Assembly (NCBI GenBank): GCA_023014365.1
Contig: JAEBUN010000001.1
Coordinates: forward strand, 620,001-684,000
Reading direction: 5' to 3'
Source: Lepiota brunneoincarnata
Taxonomy: Eukaryota > Basidiomycota > Agaricomycetes > Agaricales > Agaricaceae
DNA: 64,000 bases
The notes below the pieces were generated by a model that made no database searches, had not been told where the DNA came from, and was given only the letters and a program-made list of their open reading frames with translations. Shown here piece by piece: positions 33,937 through 44,441 of this stretch. Both the position numbers and the translations under genes were made by a program. Every line of letters starts with the position of its first letter. Within the stretch, counting starts at the first letter, position 1.

Positions 33937-36900
33937 CTATTTCCTGTGACGCGGTTCGCCAGGGATATGATTCTTTCCCGGATGAGAAGGCGTCCATCGT
34001 TGTCTGGCTCTGGGAGGTCTGGAGTGGTTGCTCGAGTGTTGGGTGGTTGGGTCATTGGTGGGGTTGTCTAATTTGTGGGCCCTTTTATATTCTTCAATGA
34101 CTTCTTTGGCGTTCTCCAGGTTTGCTTCTGGCTCCCAGGAATCCTCGGTGGGAAGGTATCCTTTCCATCTGACTAGGAATTGATACTTGTTCCGGAATTT
34201 TCTGTGGCGCAGTATTGACTCGACCTCGTATTCTTCTTCTCCATTTACAAGGTCGGGTGGTGGGGCTGTGTTGTATTCCCCATGTGTGTCGTTCTCTTCT
34301 GCAGGCATTAGGAGGCTCGCATGAAACTTGTTGTGGATCTTCCATTTGATGGGTAATTTTAGTTCATAGGTTACAGGTCCGAGTTTTCTTGTTATGGTGA
34401 AGGGACCTTCTCGGCGTTGGGCCAGTTTCTTTGAGGCGTACTGAATTGGGAGGTTGCGGTTGTCAAGCCAAACCTTCTGTCCAACTTTTAGATTGATATC
34501 TGGCCGGTTATATCTTGCAGCCATTTTTAGTCTGGCTTGTTCATGCGCAGCTTGGGCTTCTTGGCGTATCTTGGCGAGGTATTTAAACTTCTCTCCTATT
34601 GCTGGAATGTTCGTTGGCTCCTCGGAGGTCGGAAATCCTTTGGGGCTTGATCCATAGAGGAGTTCAAATGGCGTATGTTGGTGTCCGGCATGTGTTTTCG
34701 AGTTGTGGACATATTCCAGGAGTGGGAGTGCCTTTACCCATCTGTTCGGGTTCGATGAGCAATAGATGCCAAGGTAGAGTTCTATTTCTTGATTGAATTG
34801 CTCTGTTTGTCCGTCTGTCTGGGGGTGGTAGGCGGTAGAGAGTGCTTGTTCGATTCCGAGTTGTTTGTAGAATTCTTTCATGGATTTGGCAGCGAATCTG
34901 GGGTCGCGATCACTGAGAACTTTCTCGGGAAGGCCAAATCTGGAGAATAGCCGTTCGATAAGAATTTCGGCGATCTTGTCCGCGTTGGTGGTTTTCGCAG
35001 TAGGTTCTAGAATTATCCCCTTTGTAAGCTGGTTGACCATGACCAGTATAGAATCATGGGGTCCGTCCAGGGGTAGGTCTGTGATAAGATCCATCGAGAT
35101 GTTCGAGAATGGACGGGTAGAACGGGGTCCAGGGATGGGTTGAAGCAGTGGTTTTAAGGGGTGGCGATTGATCTTGTATTGTTGGCAAGTACCACATCCT
35201 TTGACATAGTTTTTGACAAATGATCGCATCCCGGGCCAGTAGGCGTATTCCTGGAGTTTTCTAGTTGTTTCTGCGATTCCAGGGTGTCCTGCGGTGGGTG
35301 AGTCGTGTACTCTTTGCAGTAAGCGGCGTCTGAGGTGTAAATCTTGTGGTATAAATAGTTTTCCTTGAACACGTGGGTGTCCTAAGTCATCTTCTTGGGC
35401 GATGTCGGTCTGTTTCTTTTTCTTCCACAGCTCTTTTATTTTCTGTTTAGTATCTTTGTCGATAATGTGGATATGCTGTGGCTGTTCTGGGGTGAAGAAT
35501 TTGTCGGGGAGTGCAACGACCTGTTTGTTGTCTCTTGTCTTGGGTTCATGATCGGGTCGTCTGGAAAGGGCATCTGCTGGTCCATTTTTCTTTCCAGGGA
35601 TATGTCGGATTTTGATGTCAAACCGTTGCATGTAGGTGATCCATCGGGCTTGTCTTCTGCTGAGGTCTTCAGGTTTTCTCCAGCGGCGAAGGTTGTCGTG
35701 ATCTGACCATATGATGGTCTTGTGTGATGATCCTTCTATGTGGTGGCGCCATTCTTTGAGTGCTCGGATAATGGCGAAGAGTTCCTGTTCGGAGCAATGA
35801 TAGTTGCGTTCGGCTGGTGAGAATCCTTTTGAGAAGTATGCGACTGGGTGTTTAATTCCATTGTTGTCGCGTTGAAGTAGGACTGCTCCTGATGCAAATA
35901 GTGATGCGTCACATTCGATTTCGAAGGGTTTGTCTCGGTCGTGGACCATTAATACCGGTTCGCTTTGGAATTTCCTCTTGAGAGTATCGAAGGCGTTCTG
36001 GCATTCTTCTGTCCATTCGAATTTCTTGGTTTTGGACATTAGGGCGTTGAGAGGTTTTGCCCATATGGTGTATTGGTGTATGAATTTTCGATAGAAGTTG
36101 CAAAATCCTATGAATTTTCGTACGTCGCGTGGGGTGGTTGGTGTTGGCCATTCAGCGATGCCTTTGAGCTTTGCTGGGTCCATCGAAACTGAGTCGGGAG
36201 TGATAATAACTCCTAGATATTCGAGTCGTTGTTGCTCGAATTCGCATTTCTCGGTTTTGAGATATAGATCGTTGTCCTTGAGTATCTTGAGTACTTCTCT
36301 TGTGAGGCGTCGGAGTTCTTGTTTTGTTTTTGCGTGAATGAGGATGTCATCCATGTAAACGATTACTCCTCCATTGTCGATGAGTTTTCGAAATAATGAG
36401 TCCATCATGGTTTGGAATGTTGCTGGGGAGTTACACATTCCAAAGAACATGACCGTGGGTTCGAATAATCCTCGGGGTGTCCTGAAGGCTCCTTTCCATT
36501 CATCTCCTTTGCATATGTGGATGTTGTTGTATCCTGCTCGTACGTCGAGTTTGGTAAAGTATTTTGATCCTCGGAGTTTGTCAAGAATATGAGAGATGAG
36601 GGGGAGGTTGTATGCATTTTTGATGGTATGCTCATTGAGGTACCTGTAGTCTTGACAGGGGCGTAGTTTTCCGTCTTTCTTTCCTACGAAGAAGAAGGGT
36701 GATGCCATTGGCGATTCGGATGGTCGAATGTATCCCTTTTGAAGGTTTTCTTCTAGGAACATGTCGAGTTCCTTTTCTTCATTGAGGGAGAGTCGGTAGG
36801 ACTTCATGGCAATTGGTTTGAATGATTCCTTGAGTTCAATTTTGTGATCCCATGGTCGTTGTGGGGGGAATCGTTCGGCTTGTTTCTTGCTAAATACTGG

Positions 36901-37592
36901 GAGGTATTTGTGGAATTCCGTGGGTACGACTTTTCTTGGGTCATCGTTTTTCTTTTCTCCGTGTTGTACGGCGAGGAATTGTGATGCGGAGGCTTTGAAG
37001 TTGATTTCTTCGAAGCTTGTGGGCTCTAGTGTGGAGATGTGGTTGAGTTGGTCGTTGTAGATCCAATCGGGTTCCATGGATTGGATGAGTTCTCGGAATA
37101 TAGTGTTGTCCCAACGTTCGTTTCTCCAGCGTAGTTGTTTGGCATCCCAATTGATGTCTGGGTTGTGTTCTGCAAGCCAAGGGAATCCAAGGATGAGTCT
37201 TGGGCTTCCGAGGGAGACTACTTTTGGTTTGATCTCCATATTCTTCCCGTTAACCGTTAGGTTGAGGGTCGTGTAGTGGGTGGCTGTTCCATTTTCGTTA
37301 ACAGATCCATCGGCATTTCGTACTTCGATGGGTCGATCGAGGGGTGTTGTTTTGAATGAATGTTGTTTGACCATTCCGGGGTCAATGAAGTTTCCTGCTG
37401 CTCCTGAGTCGAGTAGGGCGAGTAGTTCCACGCTTTCGGGTCCTTCCTTAGTGAATTTGTGTTTTCGGATTCGACAGGGTAGATGTATTACGCGTGCTGA
37501 CGATTCCTGTAACTTTACAACATTAATATCATTTTGTGAATAGGAAAGGGAAGGAGGTCTTTGTGGAGGGCTAGACGTGGTGGCTAGTCTCC
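33937..37592 (-). CDS. pol: Pol polyprotein of the Ty3 element (protease, RT, RNase H, integrase, chromodomain)
   Basis: The frame is open from before the gag stop to the stop at 33937. Its recognisable part begins about 37431 (at least 1164 residues). In order: aspartic protease LALLDSGAAGNFID; reverse transcriptase with LDVRAGYNNI and the YMDD active site (VYMDDILIHAK); RNase H (IECDASLFASGAVLL); integrase with the HHCC zinc domain (H...H...CGTCQQYK) and catalytic core (SMDLITDLP, DRDPRFAAK, HPQTDGQTE); and a C-terminal chromodomain (YEVESILRHRK...FLVRWKGY...SWEPE). The frame relative to gag is -1, so translation probably needs a -1 shift near 37595. No stop or frameshift is seen inside. 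The chromodomain suggests integration guided by chromatin marks. This copy could be active if Gag-Pol is made. Confidence 0.92.
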
Positions 37593-38717
37593 TTAGGCAA
37601 AATCCTTAACCAGAGGGGCATCTGGGTGGTTGGATTCATTTGCAAAATGTTCGTAGATGTCCTCGACTTCTTCGTTGGTTGCATCTTCTAGTATGTTGTA
37701 TAGCGAGTTCTTTTTCCTGTAGCTTGCTTGTCTTCTTCTGGATATCGTATTTGACCGGTTTCTGGCATCCAAATTGCAGGGTAATTCGGATCGGCGATAT
37801 ATTGTCTTCTTGGCGGGGCATTCGCGGGCGAAGTGTCCAGTCTTGCGGCAGTTGAAGCATCTCTTTTCCTTGAGATCCTTTCTTTGGGCGTCCGTGAGGA
37901 TTGCATTGAGGGCTTCGCGGGTGCGTTCTTGTACCAACTGGTGGAGTCTGTCTTCTTCGGTCTCCTCGTCTTCATCAGCTTCCTCGGCGAGTAGATCTGG
38001 CTCGTCCTCAGAGTCGAGGTTGTAGACTGCTTCCGCGAGTTGGTCAATATCCATTGCGTTAGGGTCTGTTGCTTGATAGGGCAGTGGGACACGGCGCGTA
38101 AAAGCATTTCTTTTCCCTTTAAATGGGCGAGTGCGCGAAGTCGTTGGAAACGAGGGAGTTCCTCGAGTTTGCATATAGTCGCATTGAGTTTGTAGTATTT
38201 GATATGCTGTTCGAGCTTGCTTGAACCAGTCGCTGAGTTTGTTTCCTGGATTGAGGCTAATTGTCTTGATTGCAACGGGGCGATCCAGCCCATTCTTGAA
38301 ATAGTTGACCGCCGCCACTCCATCTCCAAGGTCGGCCTGATAGGCAAGTATCTGGAACTGGGATATGTAATCGTCGATATATCGTCCATTCTGTTTGAGG
38401 TGGCGGATTCTGTCCATTGCGTTGGCGGGGACGTTGTTTGGGGCGAAGGATGTATCGAGTCCTTCGAGAAATTTCTTCCATGTCGGAAGGGTCTGGCTTC
38501 CATCAAGTTCTTTGTTTGATTCCAAGAATGCTCCTCTCCATGTTGTGGCGGGGCTGGTGGACATGTATGAAAGGGCGAATTGTATCTTGGTCTTGTCATC
38601 GGAAAAGGCTCCTGGCTTTGCATCGATGTATAGTTGTACTGCATCCTTCCAGAGGCGGAAGTAGTCGGTTTCTCCATTAAAGGTTGGGGGTGTGTTGATT
38701 TTTGCGGAGGAGGCCAT
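37593..38717 (-). CDS. gag: Gag of the Ty3 element
   Basis: The 374-residue frame starts MASSAKINTPPTFNGETDYF. It has the retrotransposon gag capsid fold signature (FNGETDYFRLWKDAVQLYI, TWKKFLEGLDTSF, a helix-rich core) and a CCHC zinc knuckle, CFNCRKTGHFARECP, at about residue 288. An acidic stretch (DSEDEPDLLAEEADEDEE) precedes the knuckle. It overlaps the pol frame at the 3' end. There are no lesions. Gag forms the particle and packages the RNA. Confidence 0.9.
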   Translation of the reverse strand: MASSAKINTPPTFNGETDYFRLWKDAVQLYIDAKPGAFSDDKTKIQFALSYMSTSPATTWRGAFLESNKELDGSQTLPTWKKFLEGLDTSFAPNNVPANAMDRIRHLKQNGRYIDDYISQFQILAYQADLGDGVAAVNYFKNGLDRPVAIKTISLNPGNKLSDWFKQARTAYQILQTQCDYMQTRGTPSFPTTSRTRPFKGKRNAFTRRVPLPYQATDPNAMDIDQLAEAVYNLDSEDEPDLLAEEADEDEETEEDRLHQLVQERTREALNAILTDAQRKDLKEKRCFNCRKTGHFARECPAKKTIYRRSELPCNLDARNRSNTISRRRQASYRKKNSLYNILEDATNEEVEDIYEHFANESNHPDAPLVKDFA

Positions 38718-39630
38718 ATTGTTAATGTCAGAGGTTGTGGATTCCTCATCGGAAGTGTGAATAGACCCGGTAGTGGGGCTAACTTCGGATGGTTCGGATT
38801 GTACAGGGGAACTGGATCGAGGCGGTGAGTGTACCGGTGATCCAAGTGGTGATGTGAGGGGTGAGAATGTTCTTGGGGGTTTCTGTTGCGAAGTGTTGTC
38901 GCTAGTTCTTGTACTTGTTGAGGGTTGAGGACCGGAGGATGGGGTAGATGTTCTATGAATCGGCTCCCCGAGCTTTGAGCGGGTAGAGGTGGCAGTTCTT
39001 TCAGGTGGTGGTTGTTTAGGTAGGGATTGAAGAACTGATGCTGGGGGTGCTGGGTATCCTGGGTCTTCTGTTCGACGTTGAACTCTCTCGGTAGGTTGTG
39101 TAGGGTACGGTGCGGAACCAGAGGGTGAACGAGTGAGGGGTATAGATTTTGTTTTCTTTTTAGGGTCCGTGGTGGAGGGGGTGTGAAGTCGGGTTCGGAG
39201 TCGGTTGTCGACCAGTCAGAACTGTTGGATTCTTCGTAGTCGGTGGCAAGGGGGTCGTTTCAGTTTGTAGACAGGGTGAAGAGGGAAGAAGTCGAAGGTG
39301 AAGGTGAGGGTGAATAAACAACGCTTGCGGGTGCGTTATCCCAATCGACGCTTGAAGGTGCGGATGACCTGTATACAACGCTTACGGGTGCATTATCCCA
39401 ATCAACACTTAAAGGTGTGGATGACCTATCAACGCTTTCGGTGCGTCTGACCAAGGGTGCAGAGGGTATGGTGGCCTGCTCTACGGGGGTGTATCACCGG
39501 ACAGCGACAAGGCGTGTTGTCAGATACGGTTGGCACTCGGATAGCGATAAAGCGTATCGTCTGCCGGTGTGGAAGGGTAGCGACAAGGCGTACCGATACC
39601 ACAGGGTGTACGATGGAGGTTGTCCAAAGG
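38718..39630 (-). other. Leader of the Ty3 element between the PBS-like site and gag
   Basis: About 0.9 kb of untranslated leader, with short tandem-like words (TGCATTATCCCAATC-type, about 39320-39400, repeated two to three times). Open frames on either strand here lack recognisable domains. Confidence 0.5.
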
Positions 39631-39642
39631 AAGCTTTAATCT
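39631..39642 (-). promoter_or_regulatory. Putative self-priming primer-binding site of the Ty3 element
   Basis: On the minus strand AGATTAAAGCTT lies two bases after the end of the 5' LTR. Its perfect complement AAGCTTTAATCT is read on the same strand inside the LTR at 39825-39814, about 30 bases after a TATATAAGG box. No TGG-type tRNA primer site is seen here. The arrangement is as in Tf1, where the 5' end of the transcript folds back to prime reverse transcription. Confidence 0.55.
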
Positions 39643-39644
39643 AA

Positions 39645-40342
39645 TGTTATGATCCGTGCTCCTTCTGTATCCGAGGATAACTGGAGACGGCCTTCAATCA
39701 CTCTACAAGGTGTCCGAGACGGTTGGCCTTATAGAGCTTAGTGGATCGCGCTCAATGAGATAACGAGGGAAGACGCCAAGTTAAGGCAGAGAGGTAAACG
39801 ACCACTGTTAACAAGATTAAAGCTTAAGGCTTTAATCTCTACTTGTACAGGCCTTATATACCTATGAGGTGCTATATACTCGTTATAGGTTACTTGGCTG
39901 TTCTACTGGTCATGCGCAGTCCTGACCATGATGCACATCCTGGCTGATGGCATCCTAGTGTTATTTATATTACAATGAGTCAGTACTCTTGCTACTGCTG
40001 TGCGATGTTCCATCGCTTTCCTCTGACTCATAATCTTCTTCTCCCGATTGTATCTCCATGGAGTCCTCTCCGTTCTCGCTCTCCATTCTCTCAGTGCTTC
40101 CATCCGTATCGGAGGTTGGGTCGGTTGATCCATGGTTATCTTCTTCGTCCTCGGGGTATTCCAATATATCCTCCAAGGTTATCTCCATTCCTGCTTCTCT
40201 CGCCAGGTCCTGCATGGCGGTGTAATATTCCCCTTCCTCGTCTTCGTATTCTTGTGCCCGTAATTGGTCTGTAGTCTCCTGTACCCATCTTGTAAAGTCG
40301 AACAATAGTTCTTGTTCCTCCCGGTCTGGACTGTTCATAACA
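39645..40342 (-). repeat. 5' LTR of the Ty3 element (698 bp)
   Basis: It has TG...CA ends and is nearly identical to 30494-31191. If the transcript starts at 39825, U3 is about 517 nt and R plus U5 about 181 nt. The U3 contains a copy of the C-terminal part of the third ORF (40338-39970). Confidence 0.95.
39852..39860 (-). promoter_or_regulatory. TATA box in the 5' LTR
   Basis: TATATAAGG on the minus strand lies 27-35 bases upstream of the proposed transcript start at 39825. It is the only strong TATA box in the LTR in the right place. Confidence 0.55.
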
Positions 40343-40347
40343 CTTTT

Positions 40348-40599
40348 TCTTCTGCTGGAATCACCCTGAGCAAGTGGCGTAATTGCCTCAAAGGAGATAT
40401 TGTTGAAGCGTTACAGTGCTTAAAGTGTATGTACCACAACAATCTCATCTTTCGCAAGGTTGTCGTAGCTACAGAGGAGGAGGAAGACCTTGAAGAGATG
40501 GACCTTGAGCTTGCAACAGATGCAAGTGCTGTCGATGAGGGGTTTACTTGGGATCAACTACTTGCAGAGGATGATAATCTATATGACAATGAAGGGTAG
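40348..40599 (+). pseudogene. hAT transposase, C-terminal dimerisation domain (detached by the Ty3 insertion)
   Basis: The frame continues directly from SSVSSEHAF at 30493 once the Ty3 element and one CTTTT are removed: SSAGITLSKWRNCLKGDIVEA, then LKCMYHNNLIF and an acidic tail ending at TAG 40597-40599. This is the hAT C-terminal dimerisation signature (SS-x-x-AFS-x-AG, RN-x-L, ALQ-x-LK). It shows that the target site lay within the most conserved part of the transposase gene. Confidence 0.9.
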
Positions 40600-40787
40600 T
40601 ACAGCCATCGCCTACTTCTATCTAATTCATTTATAAGTGACTCAAAAGCCACGGCTTGGGCCTGAGCCGAGCCTAAGCCGTTGGAAGCTGTCATAGGCGG
40701 CCTAGGCTTGAGGTTTGCAAAGCCTGAGCCCCCCAAAGCCGGGCCAAAGCCACGGCTTTCAGGCCGAGCCGGGCCGTTACATCACTA

Positions 40788-40913
40788 ATTGCAAGCATGA
40801 CCGTGGGTACAGGGGTAACTTGGCACCCGTACAGCAATCATTGGCCATTCTCACCACAACCACCTACTTGCGACTGCCCCTGCACCAGAGCGAGAACGAG
40901 GTGATCCACGTAA
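40788..40913 (+). promoter_or_regulatory. Remaining proximal 5' flank of NLR-E (126 bp)
   Basis: From the hAT target duplication ATTGCAAG, through CATGACCGTGGG, to the ATG, this matches the proximal part of the flank of the other NLR copies. The distal part is displaced to 27074-27134. Transcription of NLR-E must rely on this segment or on sequences in the hAT end. Confidence 0.6.
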
Positions 40914-43293
40914 ATGCCGCTGCTACTAGATCGTTTGTTGGGTCGGAGGAAGAAATCCAAGCGGGATACAGTGGGTAAGTGCAAATAGATCAAACAATTG
41001 GCCACTTGAATGAATTCGAAGCCAACGAAGGAGATGCTGGGCGAGGGTTCTTTCAAAATGCGAGTCATACAGAGTTCAGGAAACCTGTATCCATGATCGA
41101 CCAATCAACCACAATTAACGACAGACCCAGGACGACCATCAACAACATAAGCTACATAGAGCAAGGGAAGCCTGGTAGGACTTTCGTCCCATCCTAACAG
41201 AAAGACATGCTCACCCAAAGATCAATCCTCTAGTACTCGAGACTCTCGCACTTAAAATGGCCCCGGGTGCAGACGTCGACTCATCCGCTCGCCATCCCCC
41301 GCCAAAATGCTATCCAGGAACACGTATTTCCCTCACCGCCAAAGCCCAAAGTTGGCTTCGCAATGACCAGCGGACATGGGATGTCCTATGGCTCCATGGG
41401 CCCGCTGGGGTCGGCAAATCTGCCGTCGCACAGACACTCGCCGAGTACGCTGCAGAACAAGATCGTTTGGGCGCTGCGTTCTTCTTCTCCAAGACGGGTG
41501 GATGCAACAATCCTCAATCCGTCTTCATCACCCTCGCATATCAACTCGCCGTCCGCATCCCCGAATACCTGCCCCGCATTACACGACAACTTGCTAGAGA
41601 TCCTGACTTGCTGAACAAGGCTCCCCATGTCCAATTCAAGCGCCTGATTATAGAACCGTTGAGCTCATTGCCCAGTCACCCGAAATACCTTGTCGTCTTG
41701 GATGGCCTGGACGAATGCAATGGAGAACAGGCACAACTTGACATTGTCGAACTGATCAACAACCTCATCCTCTCCCAGACGTCTGTTCCCGTCATCTGGA
41801 TGATATGCAGCCGACCGGAGCCACACCTCATGCAGGCATTGTCCAGACCCGACTTTGCGATACAGTGTTGGAAGGAGGAGCTGGCGGTCGACACCAAGGA
41901 GTCGCGAGATGACAATGGGCGATTTATTCGGGCACGGTTCAAGGAGATACATGAGAGATACAGGGATTGTGTAGCGGAAACTAGTGATGGCTCATGGCCA
42001 GCGGAGGATGACATTGTGTGCATTATCGAAGAGGCCTCGGGGCTTTTCATATTCGCTAGCACGATCCTCAACTACATTGAAGATGCGGAGTTTGGGCAAC
42101 CTAACACTCGTCTCGTTGATGTATTGGGGGCAATCGTACGCTTGCGTGTATTTGGCCAGTGCAGTCTGATGGAGGGTCTTGACAATCTCTACACGCGGAT
42201 CCTCTCTGAAGTACCCAACAGCACTTGGCCAGTCACACATCGGCTACTCAAACTCATTGCGTTTGATGTGGAAAAATACTCCCACACCCCACTGATTCTC
42301 TCCAATGTTCTTGGGATCACCCGGAGTGATTTCTACACAGCACTGCGTAAACTCCATTCTGTCCTAGATGTACCTTCACCCAATGATGCCGCCAAACGCT
42401 CCCTGCGGTTTTATCATGCATCATTCCGTGATTTCCTTGCTCAGCCCACTCGGTCTGGCCGATACTGTGTCATGCTACCCCCTCATTTTCAACGGACTGG
42501 CGAGGGGCAGAAATCGAGTTTGTGTGTCCTCGGCTCAGTTCTAACCTTCCTCGCTTCGTGCACAGGCCCCAATTCACCCAATACAGAACCTCCGGTCCCC
42601 AAGATGAACAAATTTCATGTCGTTCAGATGCTGAGCAAGCATCTCACATGGTCCCTCTCAGATCCACGCTCGAACTTGGAGGTGGCCAGAAACCTGGTTG
42701 AGCACGCGGCTATCCACGTCTTTAACATCCGTTGGTTACAGCCTGGTGACGGTTGTCATGAAGAGCTAATCCACTTGCTCCGTGTATTTGACTACAATTC
42801 CCTCCACTTTCTCCGGGCCGCTGCTGCATGGATGTATCGCATTATTCCTTATTTCATACGCTGGTCACTGAAAATACCGGTATGGTCTATTATATAATCA
42901 CTCAGATCAGGCCACTCATATAGAGGCATAGTCTCTCCGCCATCTTGTCAGAACATGCAGCATAAGTGAAATTGATGGCAAGCTTCTTTCACTCTTGGAC
43001 AGCGTAGGGTCCGGCGCAAAACCTCTAGTAAGGTTTTGCTTCGGGATTCATTATTTGCTGACACCGATCGCCTTTCATAGGACTTGAATTGGATTTCTGC
43101 TGATCATCGTTTTTATGACTTGCCCGAGCGGACAGAGCGGGTATATTTCCTCATTGGGTACGACAACAACACGGTTCTTGCCCTCGTGAAAAGAAAGACG
43201 TCGTCGATCGAGTTTCACTCCGTCAAAACAGCGATAGAGATTTGGCCCGAGCTCACAGGACTGCTTCTGGGGCCAAATAACCCAGATACATAA
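40914..43293 (+). CDS. NACHT-domain NLR-like protein, copy E (intact, 722 aa)
   Basis: Join of 40914-40974, 41022-41174, 41234-42879, 42932-43027 and 43081-43293, all GT-AG introns in phase, total 2169 nt. The start MPLLLDRLLGRRKKSKR is conserved in all copies. Residues 30-71 hold the FFQNASHTEF motif followed by an Asn/Ile-rich stretch. The NACHT NTPase has Walker A GPAGVGKS at about 127-134, Walker B YLVVLDGLDEC at about 223-233 and ICSRPEPH near 262. A helical region follows, with the conserved GITRSDFYTALRKLHSVLDVPSPND. The C-terminus (SLRHLVRT, then DLNWISA...VYFLIGY...EIWPELTGLL) is unlike WD40, ankyrin or TPR repeats. Such proteins are signal-sensing NTPase switches in fungal allorecognition or immunity, so that role is inferred. 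Intron 2 has a clear CTAAC branch site. The exon 2 acceptor could also be 12 nt later. Confidence 0.85.
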
Positions 43294-43639
43294 TGGTGCG
43301 GGGAAGAAAGATATGTTCCTGCAAGATGGGCTGTTGATGAAGACTCTGTAAATGAGATTAGACAGGGGTCAATCAATGCGCGAGTACAGTGGGTATTTGC
43401 AGAGCAACCTTGAGGCCTTAATTGTCATGCGTGACCCTTGGCTGCTCGTCGAAAGTCTAACATATTCCCCGGTTAGCCTGCTGGGCGTCTGTCAAAGATA
43501 TAGCAGCGTAGGATAAGAATACCTTTCAAACATACTAATGCAAGAGAGTGGAGAACGAAAGAATCTGAGGGTATTCATCAGTGAAAACATGTTCCGGTGC
43601 TTGGAGAGAAACTTGCCTACTTGCTGTCACATCTAAAAG
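43294..43639. other. 3' flank of NLR copy E, no gene
   Basis: This is the shared family 3' flank. No coding frame is supported. Confidence 0.4.
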
Positions 43640-44161
43640 CAGGGGACCATCGTTAATTCAGGTCCATGGATAAGGGGGGAAATGCACTTGCAGCCTTCTG
43701 CGACTACAGCTCCTCTGGAGCTCAAATTTGGACGTCGCCCCACCACCTTGTATACTCGTGCTCTGGATAGCGAAGCTGGCCAAATGTATCAGTTGAGATG
43801 TTGTAATTCCTTGGATCAACATGACTCTTACGAATTGTCCTACCCATCCATCCAGAGTTGTTCACCCTTATGGGTTTTGCGTATGGCTTCAGGATATTTG
43901 TTCCAGTCTGCGAGTCCAATAAAATAAACAAGGAACTGTAGTTGCATCCTAGTACTTACCAGCATCTCTGACTTTGGTGAGCTGCCTCGTGAAGCGAGTA
44001 GATGCATCGAGCCTGGGGTTATCATTTGTTGTTCAGGCGTCCTGACTGGCTGATGGACAGACCTTCGGAACCAAGGTGGGTAGGTAAACCGAAAGATGAT
44101 GGAGTTTGTTATGGTGAAAGCGCGAGACAATAACTTCAACGGGTAGAATAGCACCCTTCGC
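43640..44161 (-). pseudogene. PARP-like remnant 6 (3' half)
   Basis: The order is the same as in remnant 5: a degraded TVVYTKDA-type exon near 44110-44160, the RFTRQLTKVRDAG exon (43970-44070), the ADWNKYPEAIRKT exon (43850-43920) and the final YPEHEYTRWWGDVQ exon (43720-43780). The catalytic core is absent and replaced by the duplicated block at 44162. Confidence 0.55.
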
Positions 44162-44441
44162 GCACACGACTGCCTCGGACACAGCTTCGCTTTCCATGAG
44201 GTACTAACAAGGCAATTGGTAAGGGTCGACGGAGCGGTAGCATGTGGTGGGGCGGTGGGGCCCAGCTAGACGACGCGTGTTACAGATCAATACGCCGGAC
44301 CCATATCAAAGACTGCATGCCACTGGCTAACAAATCGTATCGGACCTGCTCCCCTGGGTGGATCCCAGAGCTGGGATTACGCAGAGCATCGAGGAGATCT
44401 GGCCATAGTAAACTTTCGGAATTTGAAGGGTTTTAGGGGCA
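44162..44441. repeat. Duplicated block, almost identical to 22611-22890
   Basis: It matches the block at 22611-22890 nearly base for base over several hundred bases, far more closely than the flanking PARP-like and NAT10-like remnants match each other. It holds the IHPGEQVRYD frame on the minus strand. Confidence 0.6.

Larger units (their letters stand above)
30819..34055 (-). pseudogene. Third ORF of the Ty3 element: zinc-knuckle protein with acidic C-terminus, broken
   Basis: It starts at 34055 (MTQPPNTRATTPDLPEPDND), overlapping the end of pol, and ends inside the 3' LTR. Before the Tc1 insertion there is TGA at about 33833 (CGA in the likely parent). After the insertion the frame resumes as STALTEFPF and reaches a CCHC knuckle (C-x2-C-x4-H-x4-C, about 31740-31785). 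TGA, again probably from CGA, follows, then a second Cys/His cluster (CRKIAPGHYKKHC). One frameshift near 31625-31650 leads to the long acidic tail (DEEGEYYTAMQDLAREAG, ESEESDGTSHSSSKS), whose last 122 residues lie in the LTR. It is probably a second nucleocapsid-like or accessory protein; that role is inferred. Two stops, one frameshift and the insertion disable it. Confidence 0.6.
30494..40342 (-). mobile_element. Ty3/gypsy chromovirus-type LTR retrotransposon, full length, 5-bp duplication CTTTT
   Basis: Two 698-bp LTRs (30494-31191 and 39645-40342) with TG...CA ends differ at about three positions by eye, so the insertion is young. The target duplication CTTTT lies at 30489-30493 and 40343-40347. 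The element lies on the minus strand: 5' LTR, PBS-like site, gag, pol with chromodomain, third ORF, polypurine tract, 3' LTR. A Tc1/mariner element (32004-33608) interrupts the third ORF. Without it the element is about 8.2 kb. gag and pol are open. It sits inside the hAT transposase gene, exactly between SSEHAF and SSAGITLSKWRN. Confidence 0.95.
27135..40787 (+). mobile_element. hAT DNA transposon with nested retrotransposon, 8-bp target duplication ATTGCAAG
   Basis: The ends are TAGTGATGTGTACGGC at 27135 and its imperfect inverse ending ACATCACTA at 40787. The 8-bp duplication ATTGCAAG lies at 27127-27134 and 40788-40795. Subterminal AAAGCC / GGCTTT words are repeated at both ends, as is usual for hAT elements. 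Without the nested Ty3 element (9849 bp plus its 5-bp duplication) the element would be about 3.8 kb. It carries a hAT transposase gene cut into two parts. The flanking sequence rejoins into the NLR 5' flank, so the element landed 126 bp upstream of the NLR-E start codon. Confidence 0.9.

Noticed and set aside
37688..38845. 385-residue minus-strand frame overlapping gag
   Set aside because: It is a +1 shadow of gag with an unlikely Pro/Thr/Arg composition. The gag frame has the capsid and zinc-knuckle motifs.
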